NCBI GenBank assembly: GCA_010405405.1
Contig: MU004248.1
Location: forward strand, 7,250-71,249
Length of the DNA stretch: 64,000 nt
Reading direction: 5' to 3'
DNA from: Microthyrium microscopicum
Lineage: Eukaryota; Ascomycota; Dothideomycetes; Microthyriales; Microthyriaceae
The notes beneath the pieces were generated by a model. That model searched no databases, was not told where the DNA came from, and worked only from the letters and a program-made list of their open reading frames with translations. The translations under genes and the position numbers were made by a program. This document shows, one piece after another, positions 29,231 through 42,408 of this stretch (the first letter of the stretch is position 1; every line of letters begins with the position of its first letter).

Positions 29231-29450
29231 TGTAATAATTCCTTATAGTACTAAGTATTAAGAGAGATCTTAGTATTATAAGATTACGCACTAGACCTAA
29301 AAGGGTTAGCGCGTCTAAGGTTCTACTAAGCAGACTTACTTTCTTTATAGATCCATAGTAGTTCTAGATCTTTTTCCTCTTTTCCTCGTACGTAGATTCT
29401 TGAATACTAGCTAATTATCTGCTTAACTCTAAGTCCTACTGCTCGTTACA
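29231..29450 (+). repeat. 3' LTR of element B
   Basis: The 220 bp partner of 21,571-21,790, preceded by a purine-rich tract (about 29,217-29,228). It is more RIP-altered than its partner. It is followed at 29,451 by the resumed LTR of C. Confidence 0.9.
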
Positions 29451-29645
29451 CCTCTAAGGTAGCTTAGCTTATAGATAAACTACTCTAGCTTAGAGAAGAA
29501 CCTTAGAGGTTCCTAAGCAATAAGATAGAGGCTAAGGAATCTCTTTATAGTTCCTTAGTAATTACTCCTATCCCTATTTCTATATGCCTAATCTATTAAG
29601 TATCTTATAACCTTTTTACCTACTCTATAACCCTAATCTCTAATA
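29451..29645 (+). repeat. 3' LTR of element C, right part
   Basis: The last 195 bp of the LTR of C, starting with the 4 bp site duplicated by B and ending at the AAGAT duplication (29,646-29,650). Together with 21,402-21,570, minus the duplicated 4 bp, it gives 360 bp, equal to the 5' LTR. Confidence 0.87.
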
Positions 29646-32600
29646 AAGATATTATTAAAACTTAGCTTAAAAGATTCTTTATTCTCTACTTTCTTATTAA
29701 ATCTCTTAGAAGTTTATTAAAGCTTTTATTTCTTTATATAAGTTATAAAAGAGAAAGTTTATTTATTTTATAAACTTATTAAAATTTATAATGCTATAGC
29801 TAATAGGATTCTAAATCTAGGGAAGGACTTATTAAGTAGTATCTTTTATAAGCTAGCTAAATATATAGTAGATTTAGGCATAGTTATCTATATAAATTTA
29901 TTTATTAATATATAATTTTGCTTTAATTATTTAGTAAAAACTAGGATAAAAGGTTAGGTCCTTATATAAATATTATTTTAAGTTTAGGAGAGCTAGTTAA
30001 AAGTTTTATAGTAGTAGTTAAAGTAGCTTATATTAGATAGCTAAAGGATTTATTAGAGGAGGTAGAGGAGGGGCTACTAATCTAGCTATTATAATTAGAA
30101 TCTAAGAAGGATTAGCTTATAGAATTAAAGAAGGATAGTAGCTATAATTAGAGGTTTCTCTAATAAAGGATATAGTTAATATTAAAGAAAAAGTTATACT
30201 AGGTATTATAGATTCTCTTTAGAGTTATTTTTATTTCTACTACTACTACTAGGTTAGCGTCTTATAGATAATATTATTTACTTATTATATAAAGATCTTA
30301 CTATTAGCATAAATATTAGTAAGTTATTTATTCTAACTATTAACTTAGGTTTAGAGTTTAGCGTAGATTATTACAATCTATTACGTATTCTTATTTAATT
30401 ATATATAAATTTTACTAGTTAACCTATTTAGTTATTATAAAGCTTATTTATAACTAATAATAGTTATACGTAATTATAAAATAAATAAATTAAGTATATT
30501 ATTAAGTAGTAAAATACTATCTATTACTTATTATAAGCTATTATTAGTTACCTTTTAGAATATATTTAAGTAGTTCTATAGCTCTATCTATTATTAGTTA
30601 ATATATATAAAGTACGCTTCTACGTTCTTATAAGTAAAGTCTTTAGAGAACGTTTCTTTATCTTATCTAGTAGTTATTAAGTAAGAGGGATCTTAATTTA
30701 CTATTTTAGCTATTTATTAATAGATAAAGAGAAAGTAGGTAAAAAGAAGGGTTAGTTTTAAAGTTACCTAATGTTATAGGTTAGATAATAAAGAGACAAG
30801 TTATATTATAAGCCTACTAAATAGGAAGATAACTTAGAGAGAAAGAAGAGTTAAGAGACTCTTTAATTAAGGTATTTATATATAATAGGGGTAGCCTAAA
30901 TGGGTATAGCTTTAGGGAGTTTAACTCCTAACATCCTAAGTAAGTATTTATAGTTTGCTAAAGCCTTTAGTAAATAAGATATACTTAAACTAGCCTAATA
31001 TAGTCTATAAGACTTTAAGATTAACCTAAAGCTAGGCGCTATAGTACTATATAGACTTATTTATAGCTTCTTAGAGGCTAAGTTAGTTATTCTATATAAG
31101 TACTTAGATACTTACTTTATAAGAGGTTAGATTTAAAAGTTAAGATTCCTTACTAGAGTTCTTATCCTCTTTATAAAGAAGAAAGATAGAATATTATAAC
31201 TCTATATAGACTACTAAAGCCTAAATAATATTACTATTAAGGATTAGCATATATTACCTCTTATTAAGGAGTCTTTAGATAGACTTTAAGGCGCTAAGTT
31301 CTTTATTAGTTTTAACTTACGTAAAGCTTATTATTATTTATATATTAAAGATAGTAATAAGTAAAAAACTACGTTTAGAACTAAATATAGGATATTTAAG
31401 TATATAGTAGTTCTATTTAGACTTATAAATACTCCTATGGCTTTCTAAGTATATATTAACTAAGTATTAAGAGGCTTAGTAGATATAATATATATTATTT
31501 ATCTTAATAATATTCTTATTTACTCTAAAACTAAGAAGTAATATATTAAAGACGTTTAAGAAGTTCTATAGTAACTTATAAAGTATTGTTTATATATAAA
31601 ACTATCTAAGTATAAGTTTTATACTAGTAGTATAGAGTATCTAGGTTATATTATAACCTTAAATAGTATTACTATAAATTAGTTATAAGTTAATATATAC
31701 CTAAATTAGCTAAAACTATGTAATGTATATTAAGTAAGGAAATTTATTAGCTTTATAAACTACTATTATTAGTTTATTACTAGATTCTTCTATATTACTA
31801 TACTACTAAACGCTTTAACCTAGAAAGAACTAGGTTAGGCCCTAAAAGGCTTAAAGCTATAATAAAAAGAGTCTATAGATATTAAATTACTACTAAATGC
31901 CTTAGATTCTTTTAATAAACTAAAAGATTCTTTTATAAATATACTAATTTTAGCTTATTTTAACCTTATGCTTTCTATATAGTTAGAAATTAATACTTTT
32001 AGAAAAATAATTTATAGGATATTAAGCTAAAGATAGCGTAATAAAGGCTAAGATAGCTTATAAAAACCTATTATATTCTATTCTTAGAAATTATCTCTAC
32101 TAGAGAGTTACTATAAGACTTTATAATAAGAGTTCTTAGTAATTATAAATTCCTTAAAAGTATTTAGAAAGTACTTATAAGGCTTACTAGACTAATTTTA
32201 GGTTTTAATAGACTATATAAACCTTAAATTACTTAAAATAATACTAAAAATATTATTAATATATATAAGATAGGTAGATTTACTCTTAGAATATAATTTT
32301 AATATTAAGCACTACCTAGGTAAGATAAATCTAGCTAATAGACCCTTAAGACGTCTAAACTATATTAAAGAGGGCTAAAAAGAATAGAAAAAGACTATAG
32401 AAGCGTTACTTAACTTACTTTATAATAAGTTATAGCTTAATAACGCTTCTATAGCTAAAACTAACGCTATTAGACTTATAGACTCTATTATTACGTATAT
32501 TAGTATTAATATATAGTATTCTACTATAAACTAACTTAAAAGGAGTTAAGATAAGCTTACTAAGACTTAGAAGTATTTAAAAATAAGCTCTAGTAAAATT

Positions 32601-34332
32601 TTAGCTATTAATAAACTACCTTTAGCTAAGAATGACTTAGACAAAGCTAAATAGATAAGTAGAAATCTTGTTTTTATTAAGAAAGAGTTATAAAAGAAGA
32701 AAATTCTATAAAGGTTCTATAATAACGCTATAGAAGGTAATTATAGAGAATTAAAGAAGATACTTAAGAAGATTAAGCGCTATTATACTTAGAACTATAT
32801 CTAGAAGAACGTTAAAAACTATTATAAGGCTTATTTTAACTATTAACGTAATAAATTTATTAAATAAGCCTAGAAAGGATTACTAATATTCTTACTAGTC
32901 TTAAAAGCGCTATAGAAGGATATTACTATAGATTTTATTATAGATTTGCTTCTAAGTATCTATAATAGTTAAATTTATAACTTTATTATAGTAGTTATTA
33001 ATAAATTAATTAAAATAGCTTACTATATCTTAATAAGAAAGAATATAGACGTAAAAAACTTTACTAAGATCTTCTTATAAGAGGTTATATACCTATATAG
33101 CGTACCTTATACTATTATATCTAATTAAGAACTTCTCTTTATTTCTAAGTACTAAAAAATATTTCTTTATTATCTTTCTATCCTTAGAAAGCTCTTAATA
33201 GTATTCTATTTATAGACTAATAATTAAATAGAGCGCTTAAACTAAGAAGTTAAGTACTACTTATAAATTTATAAGTATTAAGAATAAAACAATTAAGTAA
33301 AATAGCTTAGTTTAGCTAAGTTTAACTATAATAATAGTATTTACTTATTAACTAAAGTTACTTCTTTTATTATATATACTAAAAGGAACCCCTATGCTCC
33401 TAAATTAGCTAAAATGTTATTAAAAAGTATTATACCTAATACTAAAGAAATAGTAAACTATATTCTATCTCTATAATACGTAATAAGAAATAAATTAGCT
33501 AAAGTATAGCTATACTAAGCTAACTAGTATAATAAAAGAAAGAAGAATATTTATTTAAATATTAGTAACTAAGTCCTACTTAATATAAAGAATATTTAAA
33601 CTATTTACGTTAAGAAGAAGCTTAATATTAAGTATATAGGTCTCTTTAAGATTATAGAGGTTATAAATACTAATACTTACTAGCTTAATCTCTTAAAGAA
33701 TATATAAGTCTATAATATATTCTATATCTTTTTATTAGAACTATATAAGCTAAATCCCTACTTTCTATAGAAGTTTATATTACTATAGGATTCTTTAAAC
33801 TTAGAAGACTTAAATATATATAATATAGAGAAGATAATAAAGTATATAGTAAATAAAAGGAATAAATATTACTACTTTATAAAATAGAAAAATTACTTAA
33901 AGTTAGAATTAACTTAGGAGCCTATAGCTAATCTTTCTTTAATTACTTTAAAGCGCTATTATATAAAGTTAGCTAAAAAGAGTATTATACTAGTAATAAG
34001 TATAATTAAAAAAGTAATTAAATATAAAATAATATATCTAAATAATATTATAGATAGGTTAATAAATCTTAACTCTATAAGACTAAAAAGATAGCTAAGA
34101 AGGCTAAAGAAGATCTAAAAGACTTAAGATAAGCTTTTAAAGAAAGGAGATAGTTACTTTATAATTTTCTTACTAATTAGAACCTAAATTAATTTCTTTA
34201 TATATATATTATAATAAATTAACCTAAAGTAACTTAAATTTAGTATTAGATAATAAGTATATAGAAAAACTACTAAATTATAAATATATAAAATAACTTA
34301 AAATAATATACAAAATAAGTTACTATACGTAT

Positions 34333-34387
34333 ATAAGGAATATCCTTTTAAGAACTCTTTATAATATAAAATAAGGTTAAAATATAT
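34333..34387 (+). repeat. Copy 1 of an internal repeat in element E
   Basis: A roughly 55 bp sequence matching 36,488-36,541 (shared core TATAATATAAAATAAGGTTA and its flanks). A weaker relative is seen in C near 21,199. Function unknown. Confidence 0.6.
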
Positions 34388-36487
34388 ATTAGAAAATATA
34401 TAAAAGAATAAGTAATTTCTAACTAAGAGTTAAATTAGCTATATAATAGTTCTATAAGGGTATCTACTAATAAACCTATCCTTAAGAAGTCCTAGAAGGA
34501 TATTTATTAACTAACTTATCTTTAAGAGATACAAAATAACTTAATATAATAAGAAATAGCCTTACTTAGCTAATTAAGGCTAAATATAAATAATACTAAA
34601 TTCTAAAAGACTTAAGATAATCTATCTAACTCTATTTTAATCTAAGAAAAAGCTATCTAACCTATTTTATACTTTTTTATAGTAAGAGCTATAGCCTTAA
34701 CTTTAGAATAGTTTTTATTAATATAATTATTTTTATAAAAGGCTTTAATAGCTTTTTTAATATAGGCCTTAACCTCTTAGTGCTTAGAAGTACTAAGATA
34801 AGCCTTATAGTGCTTAAGAAGTACTTAAGAATTTAAAAGAATGCTAGCTAGGTTATTCTTAATATTAGTAAGTTACTATAAAATAGTTAGACGTAAAATA
34901 ACTTAATATAGATATAAAAAAACTTACCTAAGATATATTAAGTTTTTAAGGACTAATAATATAGTAGAAGTCTATATGCTAAGAATATAGTATATTATAG
35001 TACTTAAAGTGCTTAGAAGAATAAAATTAGATATTAGCACTTAAGAAGGCTAGATAAGCTATAATACGCTTCTCTAATTCTAAAAGGCTATTATTTACTA
35101 GCTTTTAGGTAGCTTTAGTACCTATATAGTAGTTAATAAACGCGTAAGTTATATAGAAGCTACCCTTAGTAATACTAAAGTATAATAGGAAGAAGTTAGT
35201 TACTAGCTACTTAGATATATAACTATAAACTAATTAGCGTCTAAATACGTAAAGCTAGACTAGAATTAGTTAAAATAAGTACTTATAACTTATAAAGAGT
35301 TACTATATACTTATAAGCATACTAAATATTATTATAAAGTATATACTTATCCTTATAAGATAATTTATTCTAAGAACTATTCTTAAGAGTATAAATAACC
35401 TTATTAATAGTAATATAGACTAAAATAAGCTTAGCCTTATTATAAAGGTCTTAATAAGAAATAACCTACCTATATTAGTATAATATAATATAAAATAAGC
35501 TAGAATAAGATATTATCTTTAAATAATCCTTAATTAACTTTATATTAAGGTATTTAATAAAGTACTTACTTAAACTAACTTACTAAGTATAATAATAGTC
35601 TAAGTTAGAAATAAGGTAGAGTTTAGTAATTAAAAAAGGAAGAAAATATACTATATAGACCTCTATATAATACTAATAGGAATTTAGAATTAAGTAGTAC
35701 TATAATAGGCTAAGTAAGGCTATAACGCTTTTATTAGCGTATTTTTACTCTATCTTATTCTTAAAGACTACTTTAGTAAGGTTTATAATATTAGTAGTTA
35801 AGATTTAGTTATTATAGAACGTGTTAATATTCTTACTAGTAAGAATAGTTATTATAATCTTACTAAAGTTAAAGTTATTCTTAGTAAGGACTTAAAAGCT
35901 TTTAATAGAATCTTTAAGTAACTTATTTATATTAATGCTTACTTTAAATAAAAATAGGTTTAAAAGTATATAAGTTAGTTAAGATAAGTTATTAAAGATT
36001 AGAAAAGTATAAAGTATACTAAAATAGATTAAAAAAACCTAAGAAGATACTAAGTAGCCTAATAACTAAAAAGAGAAAATTTATAGTTACTAGAAAAAAA
36101 TCTATAATGTAAAATAGATTAGTAATAATAATCTTTATATATATTTATAAAACTATAGAATTTCTACTTACTTTAAAATTTAGAGTATAAAGAATAAGAG
36201 ATAAAGAATTTAGAGTAAGAAGAGTTATTTTATATTTAAATCTCTTTACTTTTCTAAAATAGCTAAGTATTAATATAATAGTACTTAGTAAAGACTTATA
36301 AGAGCTTTCTATAGTAAAAGGAAGTTATATATAGTATAGTAAATACTTAGAAAAGTTATAACTTTCTAAATAGGAAAGTATAATCTTAGCTTTAGAGTCT
36401 CTAAACTTTTAAGTAAAGATTTAAATACCTTACTATAAATAACGTAAAATAACTCTTAATTAGATATAAAAAGTATTAAGATATATA

Positions 36488-36541
36488 TATAAGGGGTACC
36501 TCTTTAAGAACCCTTTTTAATATAAAATAAAGTTAAAATAT
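36488..36541 (+). repeat. Copy 2 of an internal repeat in element E
   Basis: Partner of 34,333-34,387, differing mainly by transitions. The two copies lie 2.1 kb apart in the extra 3' tract of E, which suggests an internal duplication or an unrecognised small insert. Confidence 0.6.
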
Positions 36542-38522
36542 ACTTTTAATCTAGAGCTAAATAAGGCTTATAAAGTAGTTTTATATATAAGTTATAGCTA
36601 CCTAATCTACTATAAAGCTAATTATGCTAAACTAATATAAATTTAGTATATTTAATATAATATAACTAACTAAGTTAAGCTATATATATTTTAATAACTT
36701 AATAACCTATACTATATATAGAATAACTATTTAGTAGTATTTTAATAAGATTTAATTAAATATAAATAGTAGTACTACGCTATATTTATAGATAAGTTAA
36801 TTTAACTCTAATAAAGCTAGTATTAACTAATTAAGACCTTAATAGAGCTATTAACTACTTATTAGATATTTTACTAATATATTAGACCTTAATAACTAGA
36901 CTTCTTTAAGTTTAAGTTAATATAGTTAATTATAGCCTAAAACTAGTAAAAAATAAAGAGCTATCTATTTAGAGTAGGTAAAAAATAGAGGGCTATTTAT
37001 CTTAAATAAGTAATATACTAAAGCTAAAGAATAAGAATATTACTAGGCTATAAAAGACTCTCTAAGGTATAAGTAGCCTAATTCTATATATTTAGTTAAG
37101 TCTTATCCTCTTTTAAGTCTTAGTATAATAGAGTATAGTTAAAAGCTATATATAAGTATAAGAAATATTTATTAAAACCTTTAAATATACTTTTTAGAAT
37201 AAATAGCTTTAAGAAGAGGAATAATATTAAGAACTAGAATACTTCTAGTTTAAGATAACTACTAATAAGATATATCTATATAGGATAAAGCGTTATTAGT
37301 TAGGTTAACTAATAATAACCTATTATAAATATAGATAGCTTAGTAGAGTCTTTATAGCTCTAGGTAATAAAGAAGAGAGATTATAAGAGTCTAAGTAACT
37401 CCCTAGTAATTACTCTTATCCCTATTTTTACGTATCTACTTAAACTATAATAATTATAATCTTTACCTACTTAGAACGACCTATTTCTAATATAATACTT
37501 CTTAACGTACCTAACTAATAAGGATAAATAACTAATTTTTTATATATAAGAGCTTATTCTAAATTAATAAATCTAATATTTTTAAATAATAGCCTTTCTT
37601 AAATAGTTCTAATAGTAAATACTATATTTTTTACTTCTATATTATAATAAGGCTTTAAAGTTTTTTATTCTTTAAGTAACTATTCTTTATTAGCTTAAGA
37701 ATACTTTAATAATCCTTAGGATCTAATTTTATTAAGCTTTCTTTAATTCTAGTATAACTATTCTTAATACTTTTAGCTTTTTAGCTATTTATAAAAATTT
37801 TAGTTTATATCTTATTCTTAATTCTAATACTAGTATTCTTATTCTTATAAGTAATCTCTTTATAAATTATCTTAGCTAAGTCTAGAATATCTACTTTTTA
37901 ATTATTTAATATTATTTTAGCTAGTTCTTTTATATATCTTATATTTTAATATAAATTCTTATTAAAATAATAAGCTCTTAGAATTTACTATATTATTTAA
38001 GTCTACTAAATATCTTCTTTTTTTAGTATATTACTTAATAGCTTAAATAGTATATTTACTACTTTATTTTATATATTTAGAGTATATAAAATTTTAAAGT
38101 TAAACTTAAATAAAAACTTAGCTTATCTAGCCTACTACTAATTTAAGTATTTTAATATTATAAACTATTTAAGGTTCTTATAGTTTATAATAACTTTAAT
38201 TAGGTTATTTATTCTTAATAACTCTAGGTTTTATTTCTTAAATATATAAATTATAGTAAGTAATTCTTTATTATATATTTTATAATTTATTTTTATTAAT
38301 AATATCTTCTTAGAAAAGAATACTACTAAGTAAAGCTAACTATTATATTTCTAAAATAGTATAATACTAATTATAAAATCTAAGGTATTAGAATAAACTT
38401 AAGTTTTAAAGTCTAGATTAAAATATTTTAAGATAAGTACTATTATAAATATCTTCTTTAATTTATTAAAGCTCTTTTACTTAATATTATCTAACTTTTA
38501 AGAAAAAGTAAATTTCTTTATA

Positions 38523-38532
38523 NNNNNNNNNN
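38523..38532. other. Assembly gap (10 N)
   Basis: Ten ambiguous bases inside element F. The true gap length is unknown. Confidence 1.
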
Positions 38533-41500
38533 TTCTTATAGACTTAGTAAATATAGTACTTATACTCTTTTAGTATATTACTATAAATTAAAATATTATT
38601 AATATAAGCTATATAATATATATTTAATAAGTTATATAAAATACTATTAATATATTTTTAAAAAGTTACTAATATATTAGTAAGCTCTATAAGTATAACT
38701 AAATACTTAAATAACTTAAATTTTATTAAAAATATAATCTTTTTTTTATATCTTTTAGTAACTTAAATCTTATTAAATATAATAATAATATTAAGCTTAA
38801 TATAATATTTTACTTTTACTACTAGATTAAATATTTTATTTATTAAAGGTAGAGTATTATAATTTTTAATTATAAAGTTATTTAGCGCTTAATAATCTAT
38901 ATAAATATAAATATTTTTTTCTAACTTACTTACTATAACTAGTAGTAAGCTATATTTTAATATACTTAAGTAAATATACTCTTTTTTAATTATATTATTA
39001 ATATATACTTTAATAGTTTTTATTTATTATAGTAATATTCTTTAAGCTTTAAAAAATAGTAGCTTTACTTCTTTTTTTAAATAGATCTTATAATTTACTT
39101 CTAAGTAATAAAGTAATATCTTTTATATTTCTTAAAAGTTTTATAGACTTATAAGATTACTTAAATAATAAGAAATTTAAATCTAGAGATACTTTATAGT
39201 AGAATATTCCTTTTTTAATTTCTTAAAGAACTTATTATAATCTATTATAGTAGTATATATATTTACCTCTTCTAGCTAGTTAGATATATTTACTTCTTTT
39301 AGCTAGTTAGTTATATCTATATCTTAATTATAAATATTTTCTATAATAATAAAAGTAATAAAATAAGTATCCTAGTATAGAAAAGTAGTTATAGTTATTA
39401 TAAAGTATAACTTAATATTATATAGTCTTAGATTAGGTAAGTTTAAGTAGACTACTTTACTATTATAATAATAAATAAATAAATAACCTTCTTAAATATA
39501 ATAATTTATATAATAATTAAAATTAAAAGTTATTATTTTATTCTTAAAATCTAGGTATAAATTATATTCTTTTAGCTACTCTATACTTATAATAATATTA
39601 AAGTAAGTAATAAGAGTAATATAAGCCTAAGCTTTATTATAATAGTTTCTAATTAATAATAATATATAAGCTATAAACTCTAGCTTACTATAATTCTTAT
39701 TTATAACTTTTATTACTTTTAGCATTTATAATTTTATTTTATCTAGTTTTAGTTAATAAATAAGCTTCTTATTAATAAAAATATAAAATACGTTAGTATC
39801 TAATAATATCTAGTTCTTAATAAACTTTTCTTCTTAGTTATAAATATAATAAAGAAAATCTTATTATTTAAACGTCTATAACGTCTCTTTATTTATAAAA
39901 GTAAATAGTAAAATTCTTATAGATAAGTTTCTTAGTAGTTAAGTTAGGCTATTAAGCTAGGAACTAGCTACTTAGTCTTTTAGTTTAAAGAATTTTTTAA
40001 GTTATATTTATTTTTTATATTTTTAATATAAGTAATAAAATTCTTTAACTTATAATTTATAACTACTTTCTTAAAGGCTTTATAAAAAAGAGACTCTTTA
40101 TTTTTATAGAGTAGCTTCTTATTATTAATATAATAATTAAGTTTAATATATTTAAAGTATAAGTTATTCTTTTAGATAAGCTTATATATTTCCTTTTTAT
40201 ATAATTTTAAGGAATTCTTATTTTTTAAAAAGTTCTTCTTTATATTACCTTTATTATTTTTATTATCTTTATTATTATTATTATCTTATAATTTTAACTT
40301 ATTACTAAATAACTTTTTTAAAAGCTTCTTTTATGCTACTTTTTTAATATATTTTATATTTAGAGTTACTTTTATAACTTTAGTCTAGTAAAAGAGTTTA
40401 TTTAAACCTTTATAATAAATACTATTATTAATAATATAATAAATACTCTACTATAAACTTAATAAGAAATAATTAGTTAAGCTAATATTATCTATATTAA
40501 GTATATTTTAAATAAATATATAAAAGTATTATTAGTACTATATAATAATCTTTTTATCTTTTTAAGTATAGCTATTTAAATATAAAGTCTATAAAGTTTT
40601 AAAATTATAATTAGTTTTACTCTATTAAAACTTTTTATTAAAAATAGCTTATAGTTAATCTAGAATTATAAAGTAGTATAAAGAATATAGCTATAATTTT
40701 TATAAAAATATTTTTTATATATTACTCTTAATATAATCTATTAAGTAATCTAGCTTATTCTAATTAATAAGAAACTAAGCTTTATCTACTTAGAACTTTT
40801 AGAAAACTTAGTTTTTTTATACTTTATAGTTATTATCTTCTTTACTACTAAATTCTAAGATATTACTAAGCTATTTATACTTTAAGAATACTTTTATTCT
40901 TAATAGAATAATACTAAATATAGCTAAAGTATAAGTACTAGATATATATATAGATTAACGTAATTAAGTTTTTATAAGTATAATAATAAGTAAATTAAAA
41001 CTCTTATATTAAAATTAATTTTATTAGCCTCTTTTTTTTATTTCTCTTATACTTAACTAGAACCTTATATTTTAAAAGTAGCTAATTATTTATATAGAGT
41101 ATTAACTTATATAGATAACTAGTCTATCTTTTTAGTATACTCTTTTATTAAATTATAATAAGTATACTTTATATTCTAATATTTCTTTATTTATACTTAT
41201 AAATTTATATATTTTTATTTATAAAGCTTTAGATTTTATATATTATTTATTTTTACTATTATTAAATAATTCTTTATAATATCTTACTTTAAATTATAAT
41301 ATACTACTTTATAATAAATTTTTTATTAATATTTTAGTATCTTTTTAATATTCTATATTAAATCTTTCTTTAAACTTAAATAAATTAAGTAAACGTTATT
41401 ATTAATTTTATAGCTAATAAAGATACTTTCTTCTTAGCTAAGGCTAATATAGTAAAGACTTAAATTATACTAATAGTACTTTTTATATTCTTATTTCTAC

Positions 41501-42337
41501 TCTTTTTTTAAGCTATTCTTACTCTTTAGTAATTTTAATTTATTTTTAATATTAAAATCTTCTATATATATTAAGTATTTATAATATTTATTATTTTTTT
41601 ACTCTTATTCTAAATTCTATAAGGTTTCTTAGATATCTTTAATTTTTTATAATAGCTTTATTTCTAATTATAATAAGTTATTTATTAAAGCTTATAAATT
41701 ATTTTATAAACTACCTATTAATAAGTAATTTTTTTTTTTAAAGCTTTTTATAATACTTACTTCTTCTTCTTCTTTTTAATCTTTATTATAGTCTTATATT
41801 ACTATTATAGATTTAAATTATAAATATATATTATAACTAGCTAAATTAAGTTTAATAGTAATAAAGTATATAAACTATTATAAATATTTTATAAATAACT
41901 ATAAAATAATAGTTTAATATATTATAAAGATAATATAGAGTATATAGTAAGAAATTATTAAATTATTTATTTTAAAGTAAAAAGTAAATAATATTAGTAA
42001 AGCTAGCCTTTATTAGTATAAGCTTTATAAAGTCTTAATACTAATAATAAAGTATTAGAATTAAGATTTATAATTTTAAGTCTATTAAATCTTAATTATA
42101 CTAGCTTTTTAGTAAATAAGAAATAAGTAAATAGTCTATATACTTAAAGAGCTATAAATTTAGTTTTTTTATTATTAAATATATAAAGTAAAAATTTTCT
42201 TATAAAAGTAAAATTTTAGCTTATTTACGTAATTATAGTAGAAGTTTATTTATATTATAGTTATAAAGCTAATATAGTAATAGTATAGTAATATAATTAA
42301 GAAATAAACTTTAAGGTTTATTTTACTACTACTCTAG

Positions 42338-42355
42338 TAGAGGATATATCCTCTA
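42338..42355. repeat. 18 bp perfect palindrome at the RIP boundary
   Basis: TAGAGGATATATCCTCTA equals its own reverse complement. It lies where extreme AT composition stops, inside the presumed LTR tip of element F. Confidence 0.7.
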
Positions 42356-42408
42356 GGGGCATAGGCTATATGGTTTATGCTTAGGGTTAGGGTTTGGTTC
42401 CCATAACA

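Larger units (their letters stand above)
21571..29450 (+). mobile_element. Element B: full-length fossil Ty3/Gypsy retrotransposon nested in the LTR of C
   Basis: A 7,880 bp element with 220 bp LTRs (21,571-21,790 and 29,231-29,450), running from TGTAATGATTCC to CTCGTTACA. Flanks CCTT and CCTC fit a 4 bp target duplication. Removing B restores the 360 bp LTR of C exactly. Plus-strand remnants: gag about 22,700-24,000, zinc-knuckle-like tract about 24,250-24,320, protease about 24,980-25,200, reverse transcriptase about 25,840-26,330 (active-site box region near 26,190), RNase H about 26,560-27,010, integrase about 27,400-28,250 and a chromodomain-like tract about 28,640-28,800. The frames are broken many times. 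It is the youngest insertion in the stack. Confidence 0.9.
13026..29645 (+). mobile_element. Element C: fossil Ty3/Gypsy retrotransposon carrying nested element B
   Basis: C is bounded by a 360 bp 5' LTR (13,026-13,385) and a 3' LTR of the same length split by element B (21,402-21,570 and 29,451-29,645). The target duplication AAGAT is at 13,021-13,025 and 29,646-29,650. Without B the element is about 8.7 kb. Plus-strand remnants are gag about 13,470-14,600, reverse transcriptase about 15,420-15,980 (active-site box region near 15,870-15,890), RNase H about 16,330-16,650, integrase about 17,080-17,900 and a chromodomain-like tract about 18,130-18,290. About 2.9 kb of further sequence precedes the 3' LTR and is unusual for the family. 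The frames are broken many times. C is older than B. Confidence 0.88.
29651..37500 (+). mobile_element. Element E: fossil Ty3/Gypsy retrotransposon, 5' end not resolved
   Basis: Plus-strand remnants: gag-like from about 29,700, reverse transcriptase about 31,050-31,600 (active-site box region near 31,490), RNase H about 31,900-32,200, integrase about 32,700-33,650 and a chromodomain-like tract about 33,830-34,000. About 2.5 kb of extra sequence follows, with antisense coding-like frames as in C. A tract at about 37,320-37,480 resembles part of the LTR of C, so E is probably a diverged relative of C and this is its 3' LTR. The 5' LTR was not found. The right limit is approximate. Broken many times. 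Confidence 0.65.
37501..42408 (-). mobile_element. Element F: fossil Ty3/Gypsy remnant at the edge of the AT-rich block
   Basis: The most AT-rich part of the window. Minus-strand remnants of reverse transcriptase (about 38,540-39,150, active-site box region near 38,600) and RNase H (about 38,150-38,450) are recognisable. The region up to about 41,800 would be protease and gag. On the minus strand the right edge reads TGTTATGGGAACC from 42,408, which looks like an LTR start. No integrase was seen below 37,500, so F is probably truncated where it meets E. The last 70 bp or so are hardly RIP-affected. It is broken many times. Confidence 0.6.

Noticed and set aside
42381-42392. TTAGGGTTAGGG as evidence of a chromosome end
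   Set aside because: Only two units, internal and flanked by genes; not a telomere.
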